NCBI GenBank assembly: GCA_043228905.1
Contig: JBHGNT010000022.1
Span: 1,550,001-1,614,000, forward strand
From: Azolla caroliniana
Taxonomy: Eukaryota > Polypodiophyta
Direction of reading: 5' to 3'
DNA length: 64,000 nucleotides
Under the pieces are notes generated by a model. That model was not told where the DNA came from, did not search any database, and saw nothing but the letters and a program-made list of their open reading frames with translations. Positions 1 to 12,203 of the stretch are shown here, in pieces. Each line of letters starts with the position of its first letter. Position 1 is the stretch's first letter. A program made the position numbers and the translations under genes.

Positions 1-766
1 TCCATGGACATCCTCTACAATTCCAAAACATTACTTTCAATCGTGAAGCACTTATAGTCCCATAGGTCATTGCTTGCTATGCAATGGTGACATCTATTCA
101 AAGAAAGTATCAAAAGAGAGACCTGCATGATTCTTTCATAGACTTTTAGAATGAAGGAAAGAAGGGATCCACATGAATCCATGGTTAAACTAAAACGCTC
201 CTAGAGTGCAAAATAGATTGTGAAGAGTGTCTTTATTGAAGCAATTAAATGGGGGAGTCACATATGGCATCAATATGATCCCTTTAAAAGTTTTGGATTG
301 TCTTGTAAGAAGTATGCTAATGCAATCACATGTGCATTTATTGGAATCCATAGAAAATGTAGAAAAAGTTTGAAATAATGGTAAGGGTGTTTTGAAATGA
401 TCAATTGGACTCAATGGGATCACACCAAGAAGCAACTTAGAGAAATGAAGAAGTGATTTCGGAAGGGATAGTTGGGAATTGGGATATGGATGTGATGTTA
501 GAAATATGAGAAGATATGTCATTGTGGTAATATAAGGAAGAGGTTGATTGGCAAAAAAACAATTGTAAAGAAGGATGATTCTTGAGCAATGCTATATAGA
601 ATGACCAATGGAAGTTAGCCTAGGTGATGATGCCCTTGTAATGATAGGAAGAGCTTTGGAAAATATAAGGCTTTAGGGAACTTAGGAGATAAAAAGAGTG
701 TTAGAATGACCACAAAGTGTTAGCATGGTATGGAGGGTGAGTACCCATACATTGTTAACATGGTGA
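1..766. other. AT-rich spacer, no gene seen
   Basis: No open frame with recognisable protein similarity, no RNA gene and no terminal repeats were seen. The minus-strand open frame at 190-522 has no recognisable domain and low-complexity composition. The right part (about 700-766) holds diverged versions of the 41-bp repeat that follows. Confidence 0.5.
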
Positions 767-925
767 TATAGGGTGTTAGAATGACCATAAGGTGTCACTA
801 TGCACCATATAGGGTGTTAGAATGACCATAAGGTGTCACCATGCACCATATAGAGTGTTAGAATGACCATAAGGTACCGCTATGCACCATATAGGGTGTT
901 AGAATGACCATAAGGTGTCACTATG
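767..925. repeat. 41-bp tandem repeat, four copies
   Basis: Units begin at 767, 808, 849 and 890, each opening with TATAGGGTGTTAGAATGACC or a close variant, so the period is exactly 41 bp. The rightmost unit contains the last codons and the stop of the DREB-type gene, so the array looks like amplification of that gene's 3' end. Confidence 0.9.
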
Positions 926-1483
926 GTCAGCAAGAGAATGACAAGAAGAGGACCAACCCTCAACTAGTGGATCGTGGTCATGATTCCCATCATAATGAGA
1001 GCCGGCGGATACTTCGTCCATATTATGCCGGTTATCAACAAGGACAGGATCCTCGATTCCAAGGCCCATATAAACACTGTACTCTTGGTCGACAACAATG
1101 TTGTGCTCACATTGTATTGGGGGTGGGTGTTGATCCTCGTCAGAAACAGTCGGCCGATCCGCGTCCGTCTCTATACCCGTCACTTCAAGGAGGCCTTTGT
1201 CCGCGGCTGCATAAGCATTGACCATGCGTTGGATCGACTTGGGCGACACACCGGATGACCGAGCTTCGTCCGCTTCGGGCGGCGGCGGCGATTCCGGGAA
1301 ATTGAGAGCCACTTGGTGGCGGCCACGCAAGCACACGGCTGCATAATCGTATGCCCGAGCGGCGGATTCTCGTGTCTCATACGAGCCGAGCCATATTCGG
1401 GACCTCTTGTTCGGCTCCCTGATCTCCGATACCCACTTGCCCCAACTCCTCCTACGCACTCCTTTGTAGCTCTTCTCTTCCAT
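899..1483 (-). CDS. DREB-type AP2/ERF transcription factor
   Basis: This is an intronless gene for a 194-residue nuclear DNA-binding protein. One AP2 domain spans about residues 6-63. It contains the YKGVRRR start, the WVSEIRE strand with Val18 (the valine typical of DREB rather than ERF members), WLGSY, the conserved RAYD and a terminal NFP. Length and layout fit small group II / A-5-like DREB proteins, which bind DRE/GCC-type elements in stress-related promoters; the exact subgroup is inferred. The tail is acidic and Ser/His-rich and ends with LWSF. The Met at 1483 is chosen because the upstream Met at 1513 only adds a Cys-Val run encoded by a CA/TG microsatellite. The stop at 899-901 lies inside a 41-bp tandem repeat. 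Confidence 0.9.
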   Translation of the reverse strand: MEEKSYKGVRRRSWGKWVSEIREPNKRSRIWLGSYETRESAARAYDYAAVCLRGRHQVALNFPESPPPPEADEARSSGVSPKSIQRMVNAYAAADKGLLEVTGIETDADRPTVSDEDQHPPPIQCEHNIVVDQEYSVYMGLGIEDPVLVDNRHNMDEVSAGSHYDGNHDHDPLVEGWSSSCHSLADHSDTLWSF

Positions 1484-1488
1484 ATCAA

Positions 1489-1512
1489 CACACACACACA
1501 CACACACACACA
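1489..1512. repeat. (CA)12 microsatellite
   Basis: An uninterrupted CA run of 12 units ends six bases upstream of the DREB-type start codon. It would lie in the 5' untranslated region of that gene. Confidence 0.85.
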
Positions 1513-1540
1513 AGGATCACCCACCAAGTGAGAGTTTCAC

Positions 1541-4500
1541 AACACAATGTTTCGACATTAATAAATGGGGTCCCAAGGTATCTTTTTGTGTGCCAATCAC
1601 TTGGGGTCCATGGTCTTCTTTTTTGACTTAGTCTTATACGATGGGAAGTCAAAAGGCTTGGCCATGTGCTTCAAATTCCTACCCCACGTGACAAAAAATT
1701 GTTGCAAAAAGACTATGAAAAAAATTGTTATGGCATCTTCAATTCTTTTGCTTTGCCGAATGGCGTCATAAAACAAACGAATGTTGTTTCATCATCATGT
1801 GCTTAGGACTTCTATGATTTTCAAGGAATGCAAAGAGTTTTTCTTGTTGCAACACTTGTTATATTTTTAAAGACATGGGTGTGCTTCTTCTACACCTCTT
1901 CGGATGCATTCTTGGTCTCTTAGATATGTCAATTCACTTCTTCTTCTTGTATTCTATTCTCTTCTTTTACAACAAAATCAAGTGAAGTAAATGGTTAACT
2001 AGCTATGGAGTGGGTAAACATATTATTGTACTACATTGCATTGTGGGTAAACATTTTCTAGTTTTTACTACATTGCATTGTGGGTAAGCATTTTCTAGTT
2101 TTTACTACATTGCATCGTGGGCAAACATTTTCTAGTTTTTACTACATTGCATGGCGGGTAAACATTTTCTAGTTTTTACTACATTGCATTGTGGGATTAG
2201 ATATTGTTGTTGGAAGATGATAGGGGTTCTTGATTGTTTTCTCCTTTCGTGGAACATTCTAGTACTTCCTCCTATTCTTGACTTTGTTCCAATGAGGTTG
2301 TTTGCCTTTTCTCTACTTGACTTGTTCAAATCTCAACTTGTAGCCGTTACTATTGACTTTAATCTCCATCTCCTTTCGGCTTCCTTTTTCTCAATCTTTT
2401 GACCAACAAAAAATGATTAATGATGAGGTGTTATACTTCTTGACAAAGGGAAAGTTGTTAAAGAAGGTGGCCTTGGCTCCAATCTGTATAAGATCGAAAT
2501 ATACAACATAAAGTGTAAGGCTTTTTGGATTAGGCCTTCCAAATATTATTTCACAATGCAAGTACTTGTGTAAACTAATTGAGACAACATGGAGAGGCCA
2601 AATAACCCATGTTGTAAATTACATCCCATAATGCCGCATGGTTTAATTTGTTGTAAAAATATAGACGTAATTGTTTAGTCTTTACATCTCCAATTTGAAA
2701 AGAAAGTAGAGGTAGTCCTAATTTTCAAGGATAAAGATAAAGACATCTAACCTTTTGCAAGTGGATAGTTAAGGTTAAGACAAATTGTTCTTGCACAATA
2801 CGCTCGTCAGTCATATTCCACACACCTTAATAAATCAACATGTTTTGAACATGCAATGCTATGAATGAAGCATGGGTGGTGCTCTCAAGGCATGTGAAAA
2901 GATGGTGTGCTGGAAGATTGATCCTAAAGTGTCCTCGATGAAGAAAAATGAAAGAGGCAAGGTGCTTGTGAACTTTGTAAAAGAGATTATTTCCATTTTC
3001 ATTTGAATGCAACTTTCTATGGCAAAATTCATCAAAGTTTTGTGAACTTGCAAAGCCTTTGTCAAGGAACACCATTTATTGTGGTGTGGTGTAAATGGGA
3101 GTTTCCAACCAGTGTTTTTGCAAATGAGATGCTCCCAATGAATTATGGATCTCTAAACACTCAATCCATTTTTTATTGTTTTCAAAATCTTTGGGTTACA
3201 AGCTTTTTAAATTCTATAGTTGGTTGTGACCCCTTTTAAATAATGCATCTTTCATTGAAAACAAACAAAGAGCTACATCAAATGGCACTACACACATAAT
3301 GTCTTGTTTATCGTTTCCACTTCTTCAAACAATCATCTCCTCCAACCCCATCTCACGATCAATTTTTGAAGTTGGTCCTAGTATCGAATTTCTCAACTAT
3401 GCATTCCCCAAGTTAGTCCTAATATCAAGTGTCCCAACTATGCATCACCAAGAATATCAAAGAATCTAGAATGCAAGTTCAAGATAATGCAACACTCAAG
3501 CTTAATCGCCAACAAAGATGTTATACCAAAAAATGGCCAACAAGCCATGAAATGTCTAAACTCTAGGGTCCATATTTGTAATCAACGAATATTGTTTCGT
3601 CACTAAATATCGTAAGATAAACATCAGTCACCATAAAAAGGTCATGCTTTCCTTTGGAATACTCTGCATTGACATCATCTATGAATTCATCACTATACTT
3701 GAATTAGGGTCCACTGTTCCAAATAGTTTATTGTGTAGGAATTGGGATTTAGGATTCAATTTTTTATTCCACAGAGTTCATGTTATATACATGCATACTT
3801 TTAATATGTGAATTTTCAATACTTCTTGTTCTGCATTGGCATCCATGTAACTGATGTCCGGGGGCTAATTTCATATCACATAATCAGAAATATGTTTGTA
3901 TTTCTTTTGTGGCTATTGTGAAAATATTATCCCTTTCAAATCGTTGCACTTGAATACTCACAAGAATTGCTGTTTCATTTTTTCGTAGGGAAATACAAAA
4001 AAACGCGAGTAGTTTTCATTACAAAACAATGTGAGTGCAATAAAAGAACGGCTCCTTTCATAGGATACAGTAAGCCTCTTCATTTTAAGAGCCACCAGAA
4101 GTCATAACATATGTCTTCCATACAATTATATACAGTATTACCGAAAAACAAAATGCCCGTGTTTGGGACTCATGGTGAAATTATGTGTTTTATTTCTTCA
4201 CAGAATGGGCCATTGTTAATTATTAAATGTAGAAGGGATTGTCAATGTTGAATTGATATGCCGCTGTTAGTTGTGGCTCCTAATACACACAGCCCAACCA
4301 AAAGAAAACATTAGCCATGGTCAAGATATCTTGTAACGAAAAGAAAACATATATGTCAATGTTAGTTACACTTCTGGAAAGGCCAATCAAGTTAGAAAAG
4401 TGAGAAGTAAGAAAGGTGCCAGTGAGAAAGTGCGAGTGAGAGTGTGTTTCGAATTTACGAGCTAAACTTTCTGATCAAATAGGAATTAGAAAATTTAAAG

Positions 4501-4722
4501 CTTTTAGAAATGAACCAAGTAGTAACACTCATGAATCCCAAAACATAAGAAGAAAATTATAGAAAAGAATTTAAAGGAAACGAAAACACGCGACACAAAG
4601 GTCTGGCTCATAAATTATCTCGCTTAGATGAAGTTGGTGATTGAATATAATGATCTTATATGTGAATTGTGTGCGTGCGATAGTGCATATTAAATCTTTA
4701 GTTAAAAGAGTTGTATGCACAC
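1541..4722. other. Spacer between DREB gene and metacaspase
   Basis: AT-rich DNA with no recognisable coding region apart from a 37-bp tandem array. The missing last exon of the metacaspase should lie in the right part of this interval or further left, but I could not locate it by reading. Confidence 0.4.
2031..2195. repeat. 37-bp tandem repeat, about 4.5 copies
   Basis: The word CTACATTGCA recurs at 2031, 2068, 2105, 2142 and 2179, a strict 37-bp period. Each copy continues into a GTGGGTAAACATTTTCTAG-like stretch. Units differ by only a few substitutions. No function is apparent. Confidence 0.9.
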
Positions 4723-7700
4723 CTGGATTTTATTTCCAGCAAGACTCCCACCCGACAGAAGCATTTCAATCAAAGAAGTTATGGTACCTCCACTTTGGCT
4801 GGTAGTTGTATTTCGCACTCCGGATCGCATGGAATTCAAGAGCTCTCGATATGTCCTTGCATGCCCTCTTTCAATAGCTTGAATGAAGCAAAACGTCATT
4901 GCCCCAGTATATGTGACTTGTGACAACGCCTGTATGACTGCTATCAGTTAGATCGCTCAAACAATTTGATGAAAGAATAATTGAACTTAGCATGTTCCAA
5001 CTGATTTAGCACGGGAAGGTTCATGAGGGTGCATTTTTCATATAAATTCAAATACAGTCAAAAGAAAAGGCATATAGTGTGACAGAAAGAACCATTAAAA
5101 GACTCGTGGACAGTCAGGCCACAGGGTAGATGATCATACCACAATGGTTATACCACAAGTGCAAGATGTAAAGCATATGATATTTTCCTCCATAAACACA
5201 ATCAAGAAACGTCGACTAACCATTATAGTTTTTGAGCCAAAAATTATAAGAAGTGTTGGAACAAAAGTTAGAACTTTTCTTAAAGATCTTCAGATGCCTT
5301 ACAGATGTGTCAGCAGAAGTTTGGTCATCATCGCAGCCACTGAAACAAAAAGCCTCTCCTCCATTAGTTCCTTTCCAAATCCCATTACGTGGTCGATGAT
5401 CTTCCCATACATATTGGCCATAACTATGAAGATAGCAACAGAGGATTATCACGATGAGAAAACCAGATGTGACTATTAAGAACTCAAATTGAAAAATGAG
5501 CAAAATTCACACCTCAAGAAGACCCATTTTGTGAAGGTGTATCTTAGTAATTGAGTTATCATCATAAAAATAATTTTATTTAAAGCAATTGATAACATAC
5601 CCACGTACATAACATGTCACATAATATATAGACAATATAATATACAACATACACAGACATATACGATATTCTGAATCAAGGAGAACTCAATATGTTACGT
5701 TGCAAATAGACCATATAGTGTACACTATACACAGACATCAAGGAGAACTTGGCAATACGTTTAGAGGATCTTTCACCTTTATATTTTACACAGTAACGCA
5801 GAATTTTCAAAAAATCAGTGATGCTGTTACGTAACCCTCAAGAACTACTCGAAAAATATATATCTAGCCATGATACATTATGTTCTAAATCATGATGTAT
5901 CACATGTAGCTAGCTAAGATTCCCCTTTGGTATAGATATATGGTTCCATGTGATCACATCTTCCATGTTATTGAGTTACAGTATATATCCATCGTAATAA
6001 TTGTAAGTCGATTTTGGTAAATATGTTTTTAGGGTTCTTAAGATTGAGCTGGCCTTAAGCTCCAAGGAAATATTAAGAAGTAATGCTGTTGGGTCTATAA
6101 TTGGGAAAAATCAAACCATCATTCAATATCAAAACACATGAAATAGACAAGTCAAAATAACGGGGATACATCACCTATATCTCTAACTAGTAGGTGACGT
6201 TCTCAAAGAAGAAGTCATCCAGGAAGCAAAAAGAATGAGAAATTAATTGCCAAGAACATTTTTTTCTTTTAAATACATACATTAATGATTTCTAGGTAAA
6301 TTACTTAAGGAGGAAGTGTTTTCAGTTACTTGTTCAATCTACAGAAGAAAGGCAAATCCAGTACAGTTCCACTGTGGCATGCATCTACGACCGCATGTAG
6401 CCGCACACCATTCGGTAAAGGCCTAATGAGAGACTCATTGATCACATCGTCCACAATCATCCCCTGTGTTTGAAAATCCATAGGAAGAATTGTCTCGTCG
6501 AACCCATCAATCTCTCCACCATCACGATTACGCTGTTGAGCTCCATGACCTGAGAAGTGGAAAACTAAAGAATCACCAGCTTTGCATCCCTGTACAAGCC
6601 AATACATAGCCATCTTTATATTATGCTTTGTGGGTAATTTCAGTCTATCTGTCTGGTTCTCTGCATATCAGAAAGATGAGGATCAATCAGTATCTTGTTT
6701 CTTTATGAAACTCAAGGATTCATCATCATCCAATTAACAGCACATAAAGCAACTAAGAATGTGATGAACCTTTCCAAGCAAGAGACGACAGACACCATTT
6801 TGATGAATTTTGTAAGAATGTTTAACACCAATTTGATGAATTTTGTACGAAGGTTTAACACTAATTTGATGAACTATGTTTGCAATAATTTGGACACTCC
6901 ATCACCGTAGCTACCTATTGAAGTAAGGATCTGAGAAACAAAATGTTCTGAGCAAGCGCATAACTAGATCGTTAGGAGTTAGTTATGCTTGTGTAGGCCC
7001 ATTAGTAAATGGATGACTATGGTTCGACTGGCATTGGAGATGAATAATCCATGAAAATGGTTATTTGCAATCACGAATTCATATATAAAAGCTCCCTACA
7101 ATGGTATTATAGAAATTGTTCATGAGTGCTCAAAGAAAACCAAGCATAATTGCAATCAAGACTTTGTAGATACTTAAGCCTCTTACAATAGTGATAAAAA
7201 CTCAATGGAAAAGCATGTATACTTTGAATTAAAGACATTGTGCCAATATTTATCACTCTGTGAATTAGTGATGAAATTTCTCAAAGCAAAACCAAGCATA
7301 TTGTTGGTATAGACCCAATCAACCCATAACCAAATGCCCCCTAAGATGGTGATACAAGAATTGTGATTCAGGAAAATCAAAGTATAAGATTGAGGTTGAG
7401 CACACACCAGTAAGCATGAGAATACACGATTCTGGGAACTGAAACTTGTTCATGAGCAGGAATTTCATACACTTAGCATCATTGAGGCATCCTTTGAGCT
7501 CGTAGGAAGTCCCACTATAGCTAACCCCAATGATAACGGCTTTTTTCGATCCGTGTGCATTTGGCGGAACAGGGGAATGTTGTGTAGGGCTTGGTGGATG
7601 AATTACATGGGGGAGTTGGTTGTTATAAACCGGAGCACGAGATTGATCTTGTGTATAAGGGGCGACTTGTGTGACAGCAAAGCATATGGCACATCGAACC

Positions 7701-7786
7701 GATTGTGCACCCGGCGGTAGACTTAACGGTATCCGGCAATGTGAGCAATCAATGAGCATCGGCGGCGGCGGCAGGGGCGGGTACAT
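4723..7786 (-). CDS. Type I metacaspase (metacaspase-1-like)
   Basis: Four exons join in frame with GT-AG introns: 7786-7408, 6660-6330, 5423-5303 and 4929-4723, together 346 codons. Type I metacaspases are Arg/Lys-specific cysteine peptidases linked to plant cell death and proteostasis. Residues 14-35 form an LSD1-type zinc finger with Cys14, Cys17, Cys32 and Cys35. A proline-rich linker follows, then the p20 domain with His165 in the SGHG motif and Cys221 in DACHSGT, and a p10 region with EDHRPR and DDDQTSADTS. Known relatives have about 20 more residues after the LLSGG motif. Exon 4 stops at a plausible donor after CAG (4723), and the final short exon was not found. If intron 4 is not spliced, the frame reads seven more residues and stops at 4702. 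Very close to the Arabidopsis AtMC1 layout. Confidence 0.88.
6800..6898. repeat. 33-bp tandem repeat, three copies, in metacaspase intron 1
   Basis: TTGATGAA recurs at 6800, 6833 and 6866, giving a 33-bp unit. It lies inside the first metacaspase intron (6661-7407). Because 33 is a multiple of three, it leaves an open frame on the plus strand, which I do not regard as a gene. Confidence 0.8.
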
Positions 7787-8366
7787 CTTTCCTGGGGTTT
7801 ACTTCAGATGCCACGGGAAACAAAACACCCCTGTTTTTTCTGCAGTCTTTACAGAAAGGATGAAACGACCCTGCTTTGTAATCTTAAGAAAGAACAAAAG
7901 AAGGAACGGCTTTCGCGCACTGAGAGAGAGACAGAGACGGAGAGAATACCTGGTCTTTGCACCCTAAGGCAGCGATTCCCCCGTTTTATTCAGGACAGTA
8001 AGAGAGGAATTCCCTGTTGGGTTGTTTTGCACTCTCAGAGAAAACTCCTGACTTTGCACTCTCAGATAAAAAAAAAACCACTGGTTTTGCACTCTCAGAA
8101 CAGATCTCTGTTTTTTCTCTGAGAGAAGGGGAGGAGGTGGGTTTTCTATATGCCGATCTCTGGGTCTATGTCTGTCTTGGGTCATGAAGATTTGATTTTC
8201 TTTGTTTCTTTCTTATTTGGATGGGGATCTGTCTGATCGCTGATCGCTGATGATGATGATGATGAACAGAGAAGAGAGACACAGACAGACAGACTCTTCT
8301 TCCTCTTCTTATAGAGAAGAGATTCTGTTTCTTCATGATTCTGCCTTCTTCCTTGAAGACCTTTTC
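7787..8366. promoter_or_regulatory. Presumed metacaspase promoter / 5' UTR region
   Basis: Region upstream of the metacaspase start. A TTTGCACTCTCAGA-like 13-mer occurs three times between about 8026 and 8100. A short GA-rich tract lies at 7921-7945. No clear TATA box was assigned. Confidence 0.35.
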
Positions 8367-8445
8367 ACATACATACATACAATACATACATACAATACAT
8401 ACATACAATACATACATACATACATACATACATACATACATACAA
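8367..8445. repeat. (CATA)n microsatellite
   Basis: A run of CATA/ACAT units, interrupted three times by an extra A (AATACATACATAC), then perfect to 8445. It creates spurious Tyr-Val-Cys and Thr-Tyr-Ile-His frames on both strands. Confidence 0.9.
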
Positions 8446-8460
8446 ACTTCATTCCATAGG

Positions 8461-11400
8461 GTGGGTCACGGGTGAATGGGGGACCAGGCAAACTTATTCC
8501 AACATTGAAGGCGAGAAATTCTTTCTGACAAATTAAAAGATGTTGGTCGAGAGATCTTTCTGACGAATGAGATGTTGGTCAAGAGATTCCTGACAAAAAT
8601 CAGATGTTGGTTGAGAGATTTCCCACAAATCGGATACAGATCGTATCGTGATGGTGCCCAATAGGATTACCTCGACATATAATGTACGCAAAATAGTGGG
8701 TGGACCCATGCCCATAAAGAAAGAGTATACGGTTTCTCGACCTGTATACATACCTTGATTGCCCCAAATGCCCAAACCATATGGTTGAGAATATATAGGC
8801 CAAACTAGTTGGTGGACAGAAGTCCTTCTTGATGGACAAGTCCAGACTCCATAGCAAAGTGATTCCGTTTTATTTTTTACAATCCTCTATGACTTCTCAA
8901 ACAAAGAAAATGAACAATTCTCTCTTTTCTCAAGGTGAGATCCTATTGCAAGCCTATCCTGTCAGATAAATATTGCCACTAGAACACCCTTTTTTCTCAA
9001 AGTGGTGAACCTTATTTCCATAGTTCGGAGAGTATATTTCCTTCTACGATCCCCCCGATTACTAGCAAATTGCAAGAGTGCATTAACATGCCCTGCAAAT
9101 TTGAGGAGGTAGAAGGAGTGGCATGTTATTGTTTGTGAGATAATAGTGCATTCATCTGAACGCATATGGTACCACCTCTCTTTCATTGTCAGTGACTCTA
9201 GTGGTGGAACAGGAGTAAATAGTTGTAAGTGTCCAACTATTCTTCACTAAATATGTTTAGCCATTAAAACATATCAAACACATAATCCCGTATAAAGTGA
9301 TTTCCCAAACACCAAAAGCAGGAAATCCAAGATGTACCAACATCTTATTCCATGAGAAAATTTGTTGACCTAATGTATGTGGCAAAATCATAGCTTTCCT
9401 TTATAACATTGTGCACATTTAGATCAACCAAATCTAATGCGGGTTGTTCTTAAGTGTGATTTTTTCGTAAACCAACTCTCACATTGACATGGCACCTCGA
9501 GGTTTCTCCATTGTGTTATTCATTGCATCATATTTGTGAACGACGCCTCTTTTGAGAAATGCATTATCGTGAAATCGCCTCGCTTGTCTCTCTAGAAATT
9601 GGTTGGACTAAGTCAAATGTCTTTGAGGTTTTTGACCATGTCCCTTGGCCATCATTGTGATGTAATGTACAAGAAATGAATTTCGTCATAGTATTGTGCA
9701 TTTACGAGTGGTGTTGGTTGCCTTTGTTATCATCGTTCATTTGAGTTTGTGGAGATTTTGGGTTTTTAATATTGTGATCATGTTTTGTTAATTAATTTGT
9801 AAGAAATTAAATTTTTATAAATCTCATGCATGTTGCCTTACATGATTTGGTGAAGTTTGTGGAGGCTTCTGTGAATGTATTTTTGCATAAATCTCATGGA
9901 TTGATTTTGGACATCATTTTTATTCTCCTCTTGCTTGGTAATTGAAAAGCAACTTTGACTACATCATAAAAAGAAAAACTTTACAGATGTTGTATCACGT
10001 TTTACCATTGTCATTATTAAGTTCATCTACTTACATGGTAGACATGCAAACTTCTTTATATTGCATTCCTCTTTTAAATCAATTGTTGTACCAAATTGTA
10101 GATAAATTGTAAGTGAATGTATTCTCAAACTAAAAACACTAAAAAAGTTATTAATAATGCTTCAACACGACTTGAACTCATGAGTCACAACATCATCAAA
10201 GTTAAGAAAAACTAGAAGATGGAATTTTGCGAAGATAATGCAATCTTCGCATTATGCTAGTTATGTAAATTAAAAGAATACCTAGAATGTGGAATTTTGT
10301 GAAGATAATGCAATTTTCACATCGTGCTTTAGCATACATATATGGGTCAAGGTCACATGACTTGTCTCATCTTAAATCATTGGTCTATCTTAAGATTATT
10401 CAAGTTTTCTTGCGTTAATAGTCACGTGATTAGTATGGGGTAATTAATTAAAGTGTCATACTCTAAGGAATCAAAGACCTAGTATGTTATGAAGATCATG
10501 TTAAAGTTTCCACTTGTAAACATTTAAACCATACTAAGTCAATAAAGCAAGGAGTCACTATCAAAGACTTGTTTGTTCATGAAGGTCATACTAAACTTTC
10601 CAAAGTTAATTTGAGATGTACACCACACAAACCAACTACACATTCCAAGTTAATGTTTGGGAGATTTTGTCTTGTGTGTTGACTTTATTCATAGGTCCCC
10701 TTCAATTTGTGGCTTCATGAACATGTATACAATATTTTCGTTGGTGAACACATTCTTTGAATTTTATCCAAATCTATGGGCACTTTAAAGTAGCTTTTGC
10801 CAAAGTTGGTCAATGCATTTGGGTTTACATGTCTACAACAACTTGGATGCTCTATATCAGGCTCAAAAATGATTGGCTATTGATTACATGCCTTGTTAAT
10901 AATGATCCTACATGATATCATACCCATTCTTTTTTGTTGTTTTCTAACCTCAAGAAGTTGATTATGAGAAGTTAGCCACCCTACTACTTTCTTGGATTGT
11001 ATGAACATTATAACAATAGGATTTTTACCCATTTGTTACCCACAAGGGAGTGCTCAATGTCAACTTGGAGGATATCATGTATCAAACATTTTAATAAAAA
11101 GTTCGTATAATGATTTGTTACCAATTCCCTTTTAGAGAGGTCAATCTTGTCATTTTTCATCCTTTGTATTTCGGAAAACAAATGTCAAGGTTGTCAAATC
11201 ATAAGTTTTTTGGAGCAATTTGCTAATTTGTGAAACCTCAAACTAAAACGATGAAGATTTGGCTCAAATCTACCACTTACTCTTGATGTTGAGAATCACA
11301 ATTACAAATTTAGAATTAAACTTTTGTTTTTCAATAAGGTAAATTTACCTATTGAGTCTGAGTTATCGTATATTTTATTTATTCGTAGCACGAGGAAGAC

Positions 11401-12203
11401 TTGCCTTAATAAGTTAATTCTATGGTAGGGAGGACATGGATAGATTCTAGTCCATGTTGAATTTGCCCGAGCAAAAAATGATCATGGAGGTGATATACAA
11501 AGGCTAAGTGTCATAGATTATGCAGGATAATTCTCATTATACACAATTTCTTTGATCATTAATTTAATTATAAGTACGGTGAAGTAATAACCATCCTCAT
11601 GCATGAATATTAACCATTCTCAAGTTTTGTTACGAGCTAGTATATTGTGGGATGACTTAGCAACAAGAAATCAATAGCAAAATTCATCACGTCTAGTCTA
11701 AGATGAATGAAAGCCATTTATTGTGTTCTTTTCTTTACAAGTTTACATCTATACATAGTAAATAATTTTGTTGGATCCAAGATTGAACAAAACGACACTA
11801 AAGAAATCTCATAGAGAAGATATACTTGGACCTTATTGGTTTTAGTAACGGGTATAAGTGTATCCCAAGGATAATGTCACTTGAAAGTTGATATATATAT
11901 AGGATGATGTGAGGTTTCCATGAACAAATTAATGCATGGAGGATCTCAATGAATACATAGTTGGGGCTCACGCCAAGTACCAAATGGATGGTAATATATA
12001 TAATATATACCAATGAGAAGGTGAGATGGATGTTAAACATATGGTGACAAGGAATTGTCAATAGAATCACTATGTGGCATGATTTGACCCAAGACCAAGA
12101 TTCAAGTGATCCAATATCTAAAGAATGTGATGATATATGACATAGTTTAAGACTACTTACATTGGAGAACTAGCAGGATGATGATGAATAGGCTACATGG
12201 CCT
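8461..12203. other. 3.7-kb AT-rich spacer, no gene recognised
   Basis: No open frame exceeds about 90 codons and none shows a recognisable domain. There are no terminal repeats or RNA genes that I can see. A diverged GATGTTGGT..GAGAGAT motif repeats three times at about 8538-8625, and a pair of hairpins lies at 10229-10320. Confidence 0.4.
10229..10320. repeat. Two related hairpins in direct repeat
   Basis: At 10229-10250 the arms GCGAAGAT and ATCTTCGC are perfect inverted repeats around a 6-nt loop. At 10299-10320 the related arms GTGAAGAT and ATTTTCAC face the same loop. Flanking bases (GGAATTTTG before each) show that the two units are copies of each other, about 70 bp apart. Confidence 0.7.

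Noticed and set aside
1483-1513. Cys-Val repeat N-terminus extending the DREB-type protein
   Set aside because: It is translation of a CA/TG microsatellite; the AP2 domain starts properly after Met at 1483.
2031-2195. Possible CRISPR array (regular 37-bp period)
   Set aside because: Units are directly tandem without unique spacers, in a plant nuclear context.
8166-8459. Long frames on both strands with Tyr-Val-Cys or Tyr-Ile-His repeats
   Set aside because: Products of a CATA tetranucleotide microsatellite.
8533-8857. Two overlapping minus-strand frames, one with a GMGPPTILRTLY stretch, considered as an organelle-derived insert
   Set aside because: I could not match it to any plastid or mitochondrial protein and the frames are short; no claim made.
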